Shown here: positions 8,402-15,420 of the stretch, piece by piece
Layout: each line of letters begins with the position of its first letter
How positions within the stretch are numbered: position 1 is the stretch's first letter
From: Streptomyces antimycoticus
Lineage (GTDB): Bacteria; Actinomycetota; Actinomycetes; Streptomycetales; Streptomycetaceae
Assembly (NCBI RefSeq): GCF_005405925.1
Contig: NZ_BJHV01000001.1
Coordinates: 5,766,001-5,830,000 of the forward strand
Length of the DNA: 64,000 bases
Reading direction: 5' to 3'
Made by a program: the position numbers and the translations under genes
The notes under the pieces: model-generated
Seen by the model: only the letters and a program-made list of their open reading frames with translations
Database searches by the model: none
What the model was told of the DNA's origin: nothing

Positions 8402-9523
8402 TCAGGAGAGGCTCTTGACGCTCTCGCGGACCTTGTTGGCGATCTCGGTCGGGAGCGGGGCGTAGCCGAGCTCCTTGAGGGAGGTCTGGCCGTCCTCGCT
8501 GGCGACGTAGGTCAGGAAGGACTTGGTCGCGGCGAGGGTGCTTGCCTTGTTGCCCTTGTCACAGGCGATCTCGTAGGTGACCAGGGTGATCGGGTAAGCG
8601 CCGTCCGCCTTGGTGTCGTACGCCAGGTCGAGGGCCAGGTCGCTGCCGGTGCCCTTGACCTTGGCCTCGGAGATGGCCTTGGAGGCGTTCTCGACGGTGG
8701 CCTGGACCGGGGCGGAGGCGCCGGTGTCCAGGTCGACGGTCTTGATGCTGTTCGCGGTCGCGTAGGACAGCTCGAAGTACGAGATCGCGCCCGAGACCTG
8801 CTTGACCTGCGAGGAGACACCGGAGGAGCCGTCGGCCGACTGGCCGCCCTCGCCCTCCCATGCCTTGCCCGGCTCGTGCGGCCACGCCTTCGGGGCGGCG
8901 GCCTTGAGGTACTTGGTGAAGTTGTCCGTGGTGCCCGACTCGTCGGAGCGGTGGAACGCCTGGATCTTGAGGCTCGGGAGGTTCGCGTCCTTGTTCAGCG
9001 CCTTGATCGCGGGGTCGTCCCACTTCTTGATCTCGGAGTTGAAGATCTTGCCGAGGACATCGGCGTTCAGCGTCAGCTTGTCGACGCCGGGCACGTTGAA
9101 GCCGACGGCGATCGGGCCACCGACCATCGGCAGGTCAATGGCCTTGCCGCCCTTGCAGATCTGCTCGGAGGACTTGACCTCTTCGGGCTTCAGCGCCGAG
9201 TCGGAGCCCGCGAAGGCGGTCTTGCCCTGCAGGAACTCCTGGATGCCCGCGCCCGAGCCGGTGGCCTTGTAGTTGAGCTTGGTGTCCTTGCAGGCGGCGC
9301 CGTAGGTCTTGATCCACAGGTCCATGGCGTTCTTCTGCGCGGACGAGCCCGAGGCCAGCAGCTGCCCCTTGCCGTCGCACTTGATGTTGGAGGCGGCCTT
9401 GGAGCCGCCGCCGCCCGAGTCGCTGTTGTCGTCGGAACCGCACGCCGTGAGGACAAGGACGCCGGAGACAGCAAGGGCACCGGCGGTGATGGCGCGAAGC
9501 CGGTTCTTGCGCTGAAGCTTCAC
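8402..9523 (-). CDS. pstS: periplasmic-type phosphate-binding lipoprotein PstS
   Basis: High-affinity phosphate-binding protein that hands phosphate to PstCAB. GTG start 9523, 373 aa. Lipoprotein signal with lipobox LTAC and Cys 28, then a Gly/Ser linker. Family motifs: GSGAGIQEFLQGKTAFAGSD (phosphate loop), QAFHRSDESGTTDNFTKYL (catalogue Arg/Asp/Ser/Thr contacts), and ISYFELSYA. First gene of the pst operon; a PHO box lies about 150 bp upstream, so PhoP induction under phosphate starvation is expected. One of the most reliably expressed secreted proteins of starved streptomycetes. Confidence 0.96.
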   Translation of the reverse strand: MKLQRKNRLRAITAGALAVSGVLVLTACGSDDNSDSGGGGSKAASNIKCDGKGQLLASGSSAQKNAMDLWIKTYGAACKDTKLNYKATGSGAGIQEFLQGKTAFAGSDSALKPEEVKSSEQICKGGKAIDLPMVGGPIAVGFNVPGVDKLTLNADVLGKIFNSEIKKWDDPAIKALNKDANLPSLKIQAFHRSDESGTTDNFTKYLKAAAPKAWPHEPGKAWEGEGGQSADGSSGVSSQVKQVSGAISYFELSYATANSIKTVDLDTGASAPVQATVENASKAISEAKVKGTGSDLALDLAYDTKADGAYPITLVTYEIACDKGNKASTLAATKSFLTYVASEDGQTSLKELGYAPLPTEIANKVRESVKSLS

Positions 9524-9670
9524 TTTCAGGAGTTCCTTCCAGGAGCCGCCGGTTGGGGGACGGCGCGCGAGATTGGGTGGAGCGCACTTCGTGCGGCGTG
9601 GGCCGGAGCCGTACTCGGCTCACGCTCAGTAGGGCCGAAAGTAGGCAGATCAGGTGAAGCGGCCTGAGGG

Positions 9671-9692
9671 GGCGAGTTAACGGATGGTGAAC
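9671..9692 (-). promoter_or_regulatory. PHO box (PhoP site) of pstS
   Basis: On the minus strand two adjacent 11-base units, GTTCACCATCC and GTTAACTCGCC, match the Streptomyces PhoP direct-repeat consensus (GTTCACC plus four bases). They lie about 150 bp upstream of pstS. Confidence 0.85.
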
Positions 9693-9710
9693 CTCGGCCG
9701 TCAGTGTGGT

Positions 9711-9732
9711 GGCCATGTCACGGCCAGGTCAC
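9711..9732. repeat. 11-bp direct repeat upstream of the PHO box
   Basis: GGCCATGTCAC (9711-9721) and GGCCAGGTCAC (9722-9732) differ at one base. The spacing equals one PhoP repeat unit and they lie 19 bp beyond the PHO box, so they may be weak extra PhoP units or a site for another regulator. The rest of the 9524-9968 gap shows nothing else definite. Confidence 0.4.
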
Positions 9733-9968
9733 GGCCTGATCCCGAGCCCGACGACGTCCTTGCGGAGGTTGCGCCAGGTTCATCCGACACCTGTGCGACA
9801 CCCGTCCGGTGAACCGGTTCGGGGTGGCTGCTGGAGTAACCGCCGCGTGTCTCTGTCGAATTGCGGTACGGCATGTCACTATCCGTCCCTACGTGCCGGT
9901 ACGTCAGGTCTGGCGCGCGAGAGGGGCAGGAGCGCGCACGGCCGGAACGGAACGAGAGGAGACCGCGG

Positions 9969-11069
9969 GTGAGGCGGGACGGGAGAGGGAGGGGTGTGAG
10001 CGTCGCCGCGGCCACCGCGCTGGTCTGCGCGCTGGGACTGTCGGCCGTGCCGGAGACGGCGTACGCCGCGCCCGGCGAGCCGGGACCGGCTCCGGGGCCG
10101 GGCGGCGGGTCCGGTGGCGGCGCGAACGGGGGCCAGAGCCTGGAGGAGGTCCATCAGGAGGTCGACGGGCTCTACCGCAAGGCGGAGTCCGCCACGGACG
10201 CGTACAACCTGGCGCGGGAGAAACAGACCCGTCAGGAGAAGGCCATCCTGAAGATCGCCCGAGCCGTGGTGAAGGCCCAGAAGGAGATGGCCGGGCTGCG
10301 CAAGCGGGCCGGGGCGATGGCCCGGGCGCAGTACCGGGGCGGCGGGATGCCGGCGGAGGCGCGGTTGTTCCTCAACGGCGATCCGGGCGACTTCCTCGAC
10401 GGTGTCACGCTCGCCCGCAAGGGTGAACAGGCCACCCACGGACTGATCGGCCGTCTGGAGCGCACCCAGGTGGCGCTCGACCGCTACGCCGAATCGGCCT
10501 CCCAGGAGTGGGAGCGGCTGGACCGGAGCCGGGCGAAGAAGGCGGCGGCGAAGAAGGAGATCCTGGGCAAGCTGGCCAGGGCGCAGCGGCTGGAGTCCCG
10601 GCTGGCGAAGGACGAACGGGAGCGGCTGCGCCAGTTGGAGGAGGACAAGGCCCGTGGCGCGCAGGCGAAGTGGCTGGACACCGGGATACTGCGGGAGCTC
10701 GGCAGCGGCGCCACCGCGATGGGCGGGCGCGCGGTCGACTTCGCGCGGGCCCAGCTCGGCAAGAACTATGTGTGGGGCGCCGTGGGCCCGGACACCTATG
10801 ACTGCTCGGGGCTGACCCAGCGGGCGTGGGCGACGGCCGGCCGGGCCATCCCGCGGACCTCGCAGGAGCAGTGGAGGCTGCTGCCCAAGGTGAGCGCGAA
10901 GGACATGCGCCCGGGTGATCTGATCATCTACTTCAGGGACGCGAGCCATGTGGGGATGTACGTGGGCGGCGGCGCGATGATCCACGCCCCCCGCCCCGGC
11001 CGCCAGGTCACGTTCGCGGGCGCGGGCTCGATGCCGATCCTGGGCGTGGTCCGGCCGGACGCGCGGTAG
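9969..11069 (+). CDS. NlpC/P60 peptidoglycan endopeptidase, 366 aa
   Basis: Secreted cell-wall hydrolase cleaving peptide stems. GTG 9969 follows GAGAGGAG and opens a signal peptide ending near PETAYA-AP. Then come a Gly/Pro linker, a long coiled coil (about residues 55-235, Glu/Lys/Arg rich) that in this family shields the active site until activated, and a C-terminal NlpC/P60 domain. Catalytic residues: Cys about 279 in DTYDCSGLTQ, His about 327 in ASHVGMYVG, His about 339 in MIHAP. Length and layout match RipA-like actinobacterial enzymes. Divergent from pstS, convergent with the macro-domain gene. Confidence 0.9.
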   Translation: MRRDGRGRGVSVAAATALVCALGLSAVPETAYAAPGEPGPAPGPGGGSGGGANGGQSLEEVHQEVDGLYRKAESATDAYNLAREKQTRQEKAILKIARAVVKAQKEMAGLRKRAGAMARAQYRGGGMPAEARLFLNGDPGDFLDGVTLARKGEQATHGLIGRLERTQVALDRYAESASQEWERLDRSRAKKAAAKKEILGKLARAQRLESRLAKDERERLRQLEEDKARGAQAKWLDTGILRELGSGATAMGGRAVDFARAQLGKNYVWGAVGPDTYDCSGLTQRAWATAGRAIPRTSQEQWRLLPKVSAKDMRPGDLIIYFRDASHVGMYVGGGAMIHAPRPGRQVTFAGAGSMPILGVVRPDAR

Positions 11070-11117
11070 TAGGCGGGGCCTGGTGCCCCCGGGGCTGCGA
11101 GGGTCCGCCCGGCCGCC

Positions 11118-11642
11118 TCAGGCCGGCGGGAGCCCGTTCAGGGCCGTCTCGAAGGCGTCGTACGCGCGCTGGTCGAAGAGGACGAAGCGGGCCTCGGTGA
11201 CCGCGGTGTCCGCATCGCGGACGGTGGTGAGCGCGATCCGGGCCGCGTCGTCCAGGGGCCAGCGGTAGACGCCGGTGGAGACGGCCGGGAAGGCGACCGT
11301 ACGGGCGCCCAGCTCATCGGCGACCCGCAGTGCCTCGCGGTAGCAGGAGGCGAGCGTGGCCGAGCGGTCCTCGGCCGTGGAGAAGACCGGGCCGACCGTG
11401 TGGATCACCCAGCGGGCGGGCAATCGGCCGGCTGTGGTGGCGACCGCCTGCCCGGCCGGAAGGCCCTTGCCATAGCGGGACGCACGCACATCGCGGCATT
11501 CATCCAGAATGCCGGGTCCGCCCTTTCGGTGGATGGCTCCATCGACGCCACCCCCTCCCAACAGGGAGGAGTTGGCCGCGTTCACGACCGCGTCCACGCT
11601 CTGCTCGGTGATATCCCCCAACGCCAGCGTGATGTTCGTCAT
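11118..11642 (-). CDS. macro-domain protein (O-acetyl-ADP-ribose deacetylase type), 174 aa
   Basis: Single macro domain that binds ADP-ribose and probably hydrolyses O-acetyl-ADP-ribose or ADP-ribosyl groups. ATG 11642. Key motifs: DAVVNAANSSLLGGGGVDGA (the Asn pair and catalytic Asp), GPGILDECR, AVATTAGRLP, WVIHTVGPV, and AFPAVSTGVYRWP (phosphate loop). Length is typical of the YmdB/MacroD class. The open frame continues far upstream through the opposite-strand phosphatase gene, but that part is a shadow. Monocistronic, converging with the NlpC/P60 gene 48 bp away. Confidence 0.92.
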   Translation of the reverse strand: MTNITLALGDITEQSVDAVVNAANSSLLGGGGVDGAIHRKGGPGILDECRDVRASRYGKGLPAGQAVATTAGRLPARWVIHTVGPVFSTAEDRSATLASCYREALRVADELGARTVAFPAVSTGVYRWPLDDAARIALTTVRDADTAVTEARFVLFDQRAYDAFETALNGLPPA

Positions 11643-11873
11643 CCCGGGATTGCCTCCCGGGCCACCAAGTACCGCATGACGTGCGGCATATGACAAAAGT
11701 CGGTGCCAGGAGGTCATTCCATGAAACGGCCGCCTAGCGCTAAGGTCGCCTGGCAATATCCGGTACCCGCGCTCTGGGGTCGCTGAAACCGACCAGTCGG
11801 TGTGCGTACCGGAATCCCACTGCGCTCCACCGGTCGGCGGTGCGCGCCCTCGGGGGAGGGAAGGAATCGAGTG

Positions 11874-13100
11874 ATGTCCGTACCCGTGCCGAGGCAACGG
11901 GAGGCACCGGCCCCGGAGGCCGGTCCCGCCGCCCTGCCCGACAACGGGCTCACCCTGCTGGTGATCGAGGACGATCCGTCCGGTGCCTTCAACGTTCCCG
12001 AAATGCTGGATACCGAGGGTAACCGAGTCCGCATCCGTACGGCGCGCAACCTCACCGAGGCCAGCCGGCTGCTCACCGACGGGGTGCAGTGCATCCTCCT
12101 CGCCCTCCCGGGCCCGGACCATGACGGCGCGGACTCGCTGGCCGCGCTGCACGAGGTGCTGCGGCTCGCGCCCCTGCACGCCGTCCTCGTCCTGACCGCG
12201 GAGGACGACGCCGAGCGCGCCGCCGAGGCGGTAAGGGTGGGCGCCCAGGACTTCCTCTTCCGCGGCGAGCTGGACGGCCGGATCCTCAGCCGCGCCATCC
12301 GCTACGCCGTCGAGCGCAAACGCTCCGACCTCGCCCAGCGCCAGCTCACCGAGTCGCGGCTGCGCGCCCAGGAGAACGCCCGGCTGGAGCGCGGACTGCT
12401 GCCCACCCCGCTGCTGGACGGCTCGGGGCTGCGCTTCGCCGCCCGCTACCGGCCCGGCCGCAGCCGGGCCCTGCTCGGCGGCGACTTCTACGACACCGTC
12501 CGCACCCCGGACGGCACGGTCCACGCGATGATCGGCGACGTCTGCGGCCACGGCCCGGACGAGGCCGCCCTCGGGGTGGAGCTGCGGATCGCCTGGCGCG
12601 CCCTGACCTTCGCCGGGCTCTGCGGCGATCAGCTGCTCGGCACCCTTCAGCAGGTGCTGGAGAACGAACGCGCCGACGATGAGATCTTCGCCACACTGTG
12701 CACGGTCGACATCGCACCGGACGGCCGCCGGGCCGGGGTCTGCCTGGCCGGGCACCCCTCACCGCTGGCGATCCGCCCGAGCATGGCGCCCCGGCTGCTG
12801 CCCACCGACGAGAACGGCCCGGCGCTCGGCCTGCTGCCGAACGCCCGCTGGCCGCGCCGCGAGGTCGAGCTCGGCGGGGCATGGAGCCTGATGATGTACA
12901 CCGACGGGCTGATCGAGGGCCGCGTCGGAACAGGGGTGCAGCGGCTCGGCCAGGAGGGGATGGTCGAGATCGTCGCCCGCCAGGTCGCGGAGGGACGGCG
13001 CGGCGAGGACCTGCTGGACGCGACCGTCACCGAGGTGCGCTCGCTGAACGGCGGGGAGCTGACCGACGATCTGGCGGTGCTGCTGCTGGACCGCGGCTGA
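11874..13100 (+). CDS. PP2C-type (SpoIIE/RsbU) phosphatase with degenerate receiver
   Basis: Serine phosphatase likely to act in a partner-switching (anti-sigma/anti-anti-sigma) pathway. ATG 11874 is eight bases from AAGGA; GTG 11871 is the alternative. Residues about 15-140 have a receiver fold (LLVIEDDP at the start, VLVLTAEDD, GAQDFLFRGELDG), but the usual phospho-Asp strand reads ILLALPGPD, with Ala at the acceptor position, and the conserved Lys is missing, so it is probably not phosphorylated. A short coiled coil (ERKRSDLAQRQLTESRLRAQ) leads to the PPM domain with GGDFYD, IGDVCGHG, LAGHPSP, YTDGLIEGR and LTDDLAVL. All metal-binding Asp are present. Confidence 0.88.
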   Translation: MSVPVPRQREAPAPEAGPAALPDNGLTLLVIEDDPSGAFNVPEMLDTEGNRVRIRTARNLTEASRLLTDGVQCILLALPGPDHDGADSLAALHEVLRLAPLHAVLVLTAEDDAERAAEAVRVGAQDFLFRGELDGRILSRAIRYAVERKRSDLAQRQLTESRLRAQENARLERGLLPTPLLDGSGLRFAARYRPGRSRALLGGDFYDTVRTPDGTVHAMIGDVCGHGPDEAALGVELRIAWRALTFAGLCGDQLLGTLQQVLENERADDEIFATLCTVDIAPDGRRAGVCLAGHPSPLAIRPSMAPRLLPTDENGPALGLLPNARWPRREVELGGAWSLMMYTDGLIEGRVGTGVQRLGQEGMVEIVARQVAEGRRGEDLLDATVTEVRSLNGGELTDDLAVLLLDRG

Positions 13101-13120
13101 TCGCCGCGGCCCGTTCCGCT

Positions 13121-13184
13121 GTCTGTTGCCTGGCGCCCGGTGTCTGTCGCCTGGCAGCCGGTGTCTGTCGCTCGCGCCCGCTGG
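13121..13184. repeat. three 21-bp tandem repeats
   Basis: Units starting at 13121, 13142 and 13163 share GTCTGTCGCCTGGC-type sequence. They lie between the convergent phosphatase and DUF2516 genes, 20 bp after the phosphatase stop. The third copy has drifted. Confidence 0.6.
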
Positions 13185-13201
13185 CGGACGCTCGACGCGT
13201 C

Positions 13202-13555
13202 CTAGCGGCCGTTGAAGGGTCCGTAAGGACCGTCGGAGCTGGAGCCGCGGCCGCGCGGCCAGCGGCGGCCACCGCCGGAGACCTGCCGCAGCGCGGGCCG
13301 GACGTCGACGATGTACACGATCGTCGCGATCAGCCCGATGATCGGCAGGAAGTCCAGGATTCCCATGAAGAAGTTCACCGCGGCGGCGAGACCGAGGATG
13401 ATCAGCCAGAACGCCTTGGTCTGCTTGTCCGCCGCCCGGTACGCGTCATCCCGGCGGATCGCCGAGTCGACGAAGGCGAAGAGGCTGAAGAGGAGCAGGG
13501 CCCAGGAGACCCAGTACATCAGCTTGCCGAAGCCTTCAACCAGCACGCCATCCAC
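13202..13555 (-). CDS. DUF2516 membrane protein, 117 aa
   Basis: Small integral membrane protein of the DUF2516 family, conserved in actinobacteria and of unknown role. GTG start 13555. Three hydrophobic segments (LMYWVSWALLLFSLFAFV; AFWLIILGLAAAVNFFMG; FLPIIGLIATIVYIV) separated by the family signature FVDSAIRRDDAYRAADKQTK. The C-terminus is a basic, Gly/Pro-rich cytoplasmic tail. Its gene follows the HBHA-like and XRE genes on the same strand, 111 bp downstream, a linkage common in Streptomyces. Confidence 0.88.
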   Translation of the reverse strand: MDGVLVEGFGKLMYWVSWALLLFSLFAFVDSAIRRDDAYRAADKQTKAFWLIILGLAAAVNFFMGILDFLPIIGLIATIVYIVDVRPALRQVSGGGRRWPRGRGSSSDGPYGPFNGR

Positions 13556-13666
13556 CGCCTAGAAGATATGTATGGGACGCGTCTCTGCGGGCCACCGTAC
13601 CCGCCCACCGGGCCGGGCACGCAGGGCGTACCCGGCGTACCCGGCCCGGTCGTGGACGTGCGCTCG

Positions 13667-14362
13667 TCAGCCGGCCGACTTCGGCTCCGGCCGCTTGGCG
13701 GGGGTGGCGGGCTTGTTGCCGCGCGCCGGGGCCTTCTTGGCCTGGGAGGACGAAGAGGCCGCGGACGTCTGCGTGCCCGAGTGACCGGAGTGGCCGGAGT
13801 TGCTCGACGGGGCCGGGGTGGCCGGCTTGGCCGCGGACTTCGGGGCCTCCTTGGACGAGTCCATGGCGACCGACTGCGACGGGGCCTTCGAACGGGCCGC
13901 CGCGTTGCCGTCGCGCCCCTCGTGGGGCTCGATCGCACCGGCGATGTCGACGACCTCGTCGGCCGCCTCACCGCGCCAGGTCCGCACGACCTCCTGGCCG
14001 TGCTCGGCCACCTCGTCGTACCGCTCCCGCGCCTTCACGGCGAGCTCGGCGGCCCGGCCCACACCCTGCAGGGCGAGGTCCTGCGCCGTGTCGCGCAGTC
14101 GCTTGATGTCGGTGTCGATCGTGCCCAGCATCTCGTTGAGCTTGCCCTGGGCCTCCTTGGCCTGCTGGGAGACCCGCTCCTGCACGACCTTGGGGTCGGT
14201 GTTGCGCACCGCGTTCAGGCGCTCCGGGGCCTCGGCGACGATCTTCTCGACGAACGACGGCACCTCCTTGAGCTTCTGGGCGGCCAGATCGGCGGTGCCC
14301 GCCATGAAGTACAGCGGGGTCGGGTCGGTCAGGGTCTTGCGTACGTCGTCGGTGATGGCCAT
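13667..14362 (-). CDS. HBHA-like helical protein with Lys/Ala/Pro tail, 231 aa
   Basis: ATG 14362. The N-terminal ~150 residues are one long amphipathic helical region (ADLAAQKLKEVPSFVEKIV, KVVQERVSQQAKEAQGKL, LRDTAQDLALQGVGRAAELA), resembling mycobacterial heparin-binding haemagglutinin and apolipoprotein-like proteins. The last 80 residues are low complexity: Ser/Ala/Pro with Lys, like the HBHA basic tail. No signal peptide is seen. It could be a membrane-associated coiled-coil or phasin-like protein; no function has been shown here. Encoded 18 bp downstream of the XRE regulator, so likely the same transcript. Confidence 0.75.
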   Translation of the reverse strand: MAITDDVRKTLTDPTPLYFMAGTADLAAQKLKEVPSFVEKIVAEAPERLNAVRNTDPKVVQERVSQQAKEAQGKLNEMLGTIDTDIKRLRDTAQDLALQGVGRAAELAVKARERYDEVAEHGQEVVRTWRGEAADEVVDIAGAIEPHEGRDGNAAARSKAPSQSVAMDSSKEAPKSAAKPATPAPSSNSGHSGHSGTQTSAASSSSQAKKAPARGNKPATPAKRPEPKSAG

Positions 14363-14380
14363 GGTGATGGTCCTCCCGGA

Positions 14381-14803
14381 TCAGTTCGAGGGTGTGGCGA
14401 CGTCGGCGCCGGTGCCGAAGGTGTCGGAGGGGTCGGAGATGTCGTCCGAGGCGGTCTGGAGCCCGTTCTCCTTGCGGAAGGACTCGTAGATCTGAAGCAG
14501 TACCTGCTTCTGCCGCTCGTTGATCGAGGGGTCGGCGAGTATCACGCTGCGCACCTCGGTCTCTTCGCGGTCCCGCTCGTCGAGGATCCCCGCCTGTACG
14601 TACAGGGTCTCGGCGGATATCCGCAGCGCCTTCGCCAGCTGCTGCAGGATCTCGGCGCTCGGCTTGCGCAGCCCGCGCTCGATCTGGCTGAGGTACGGAT
14701 TGGACACCCCGGCCGCATCGGCCAGCTGCCGCAGCGACAGCTGCGCACTGCGCCGCTGCTCGCGCAGGAACCCGCCGAGGTTGCCGACGTTGAGTGATGC
14801 CAT
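14381..14803 (-). CDS. XRE-family transcriptional regulator, 140 aa
   Basis: DNA-binding regulator with an N-terminal helix-turn-helix (LREQRRSAQLSLRQLADAAG, then VSNPYLSQIERGLRKPSAE, residues about 11-60) and a mostly acidic C-terminal region (SINERQKQVLLQIYESFRKE) ending in a disordered Asp/Ser tail. ATG 14803 is used, although its ribosome site is weak (GAGG too close); a TTG at 14818 is the alternative. A perfect 26-bp dyad lies 28-53 bp upstream and is probably its own operator. The HBHA-like gene follows and may be co-regulated. Confidence 0.85.
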   Translation of the reverse strand: MASLNVGNLGGFLREQRRSAQLSLRQLADAAGVSNPYLSQIERGLRKPSAEILQQLAKALRISAETLYVQAGILDERDREETEVRSVILADPSINERQKQVLLQIYESFRKENGLQTASDDISDPSDTFGTGADVATPSN

Positions 14804-14830
14804 GCCTCGATGCTGCAACAGGTGCGCTAA

Positions 14831-14856
14831 CTATTGCAAGCATTTGCTTGCAATAG
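14831..14856. promoter_or_regulatory. perfect dyad upstream of the XRE gene
   Basis: CTATTGCAAGC (14831-14841), ATTT, GCTTGCAATAG (14846-14856): an exact 11-bp inverted repeat, AT-rich in a GC-rich setting, at operator distance from the XRE start at 14803. Confidence 0.8.
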
Positions 14857-14917
14857 TGGCGCGTGTCATGACGGGACCGGGGCGGTGCGGCCTCGTCGAA
14901 AAAAATCTCATGGGGTC

Positions 14918-14944
14918 TGTCGATCCGGGCGGTGCCCGTTCGAC
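14918..14944 (+). promoter_or_regulatory. ECF42-type promoter of the DGPF gene
   Basis: TGTCGA (14918-14923), 17-bp spacer, CGAC (14941-14944), about 75 bp upstream of the DGPF gene. It fits the -35 TGTCGA / -10 CGA/TC promoter reported for ECF42 sigma factors, whose gene lies immediately downstream. Confidence 0.75.
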
Positions 14945-15016
14945 GCAAGGGTGAGAGGCGGGGAAGCCCCGGCCTCCGTAAGGAATCTCGCTTCGTCTGC
15001 CGAATGAGGAGTCACC

Positions 15017-15373
15017 ATGCCGCGCTATCTGTCGATGATCCGCGTCGATGAGCAGAACGCCCCCGCCGAGGGTCCCAGCCCCGAGCTCATGGAGCGGATG
15101 GGTGCGCTGATCGAGGAGATGACCAAGGCCGGGGTCATGCTGGACACGGCCGGGCTCACCCCGACCTCCGAGGGCACCCGGGTCACCTGGTCCGGCGGGA
15201 AGATCAACTGCACCGACGGCCCCTTCACTGAGAGCAAGGAGGTCATCGGCGGCTACTCCATCGTCCAGGCCAAGGACAAGGCCGAGGCCGTGGAGTGGGC
15301 CAAGCGGTTCCTGCGGACCCATGAGGAGTTCTGGACCATCACCGTCGAGGTCCGCGAGATCGTCGGGGGCTGA
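15017..15373 (+). CDS. DGPF (YCII-like) domain protein, 118 aa
   Basis: Small alpha/beta protein of the YCII-related DGPF family, possibly a dimeric ferredoxin-like-fold enzyme or sensor; its biochemical activity is not established. ATG 15017 behind GAGGAG. The family signature TDGPFTESKEVIGGY is at about residues 66-80, followed by a conserved Glu/Trp-rich helix (DKAEAVEWAKRFL). Genes of this family sit next to ECF42 sigma factors across actinobacteria and are their known target. The ECF42 promoter upstream and the sigma gene downstream complete that module. Confidence 0.9.
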   Translation: MPRYLSMIRVDEQNAPAEGPSPELMERMGALIEEMTKAGVMLDTAGLTPTSEGTRVTWSGGKINCTDGPFTESKEVIGGYSIVQAKDKAEAVEWAKRFLRTHEEFWTITVEVREIVGG

Positions 15374-15420
15374 GCCGGCAGTGCTTGCTCCGTCCCCTTA
15401 TAGCTGCTCTGATAGGGGCC

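Noticed and set aside
9706..9972. 88-codon ORF upstream of the NlpC/P60 gene
   Set aside because: It covers the pstS control region and has no ribosome site or recognisable sequence.
11643..12755. Upstream extension of the macro-domain frame antisense to the PP2C gene
   Set aside because: The macro domain has a clear ATG at 11642; the extension is shadow of the phosphatase gene.
12698..14797. 699-codon plus-strand open frame across several minus-strand genes
   Set aside because: It runs through the DUF2516, HBHA-like and XRE genes, all with clear motifs on the other strand.
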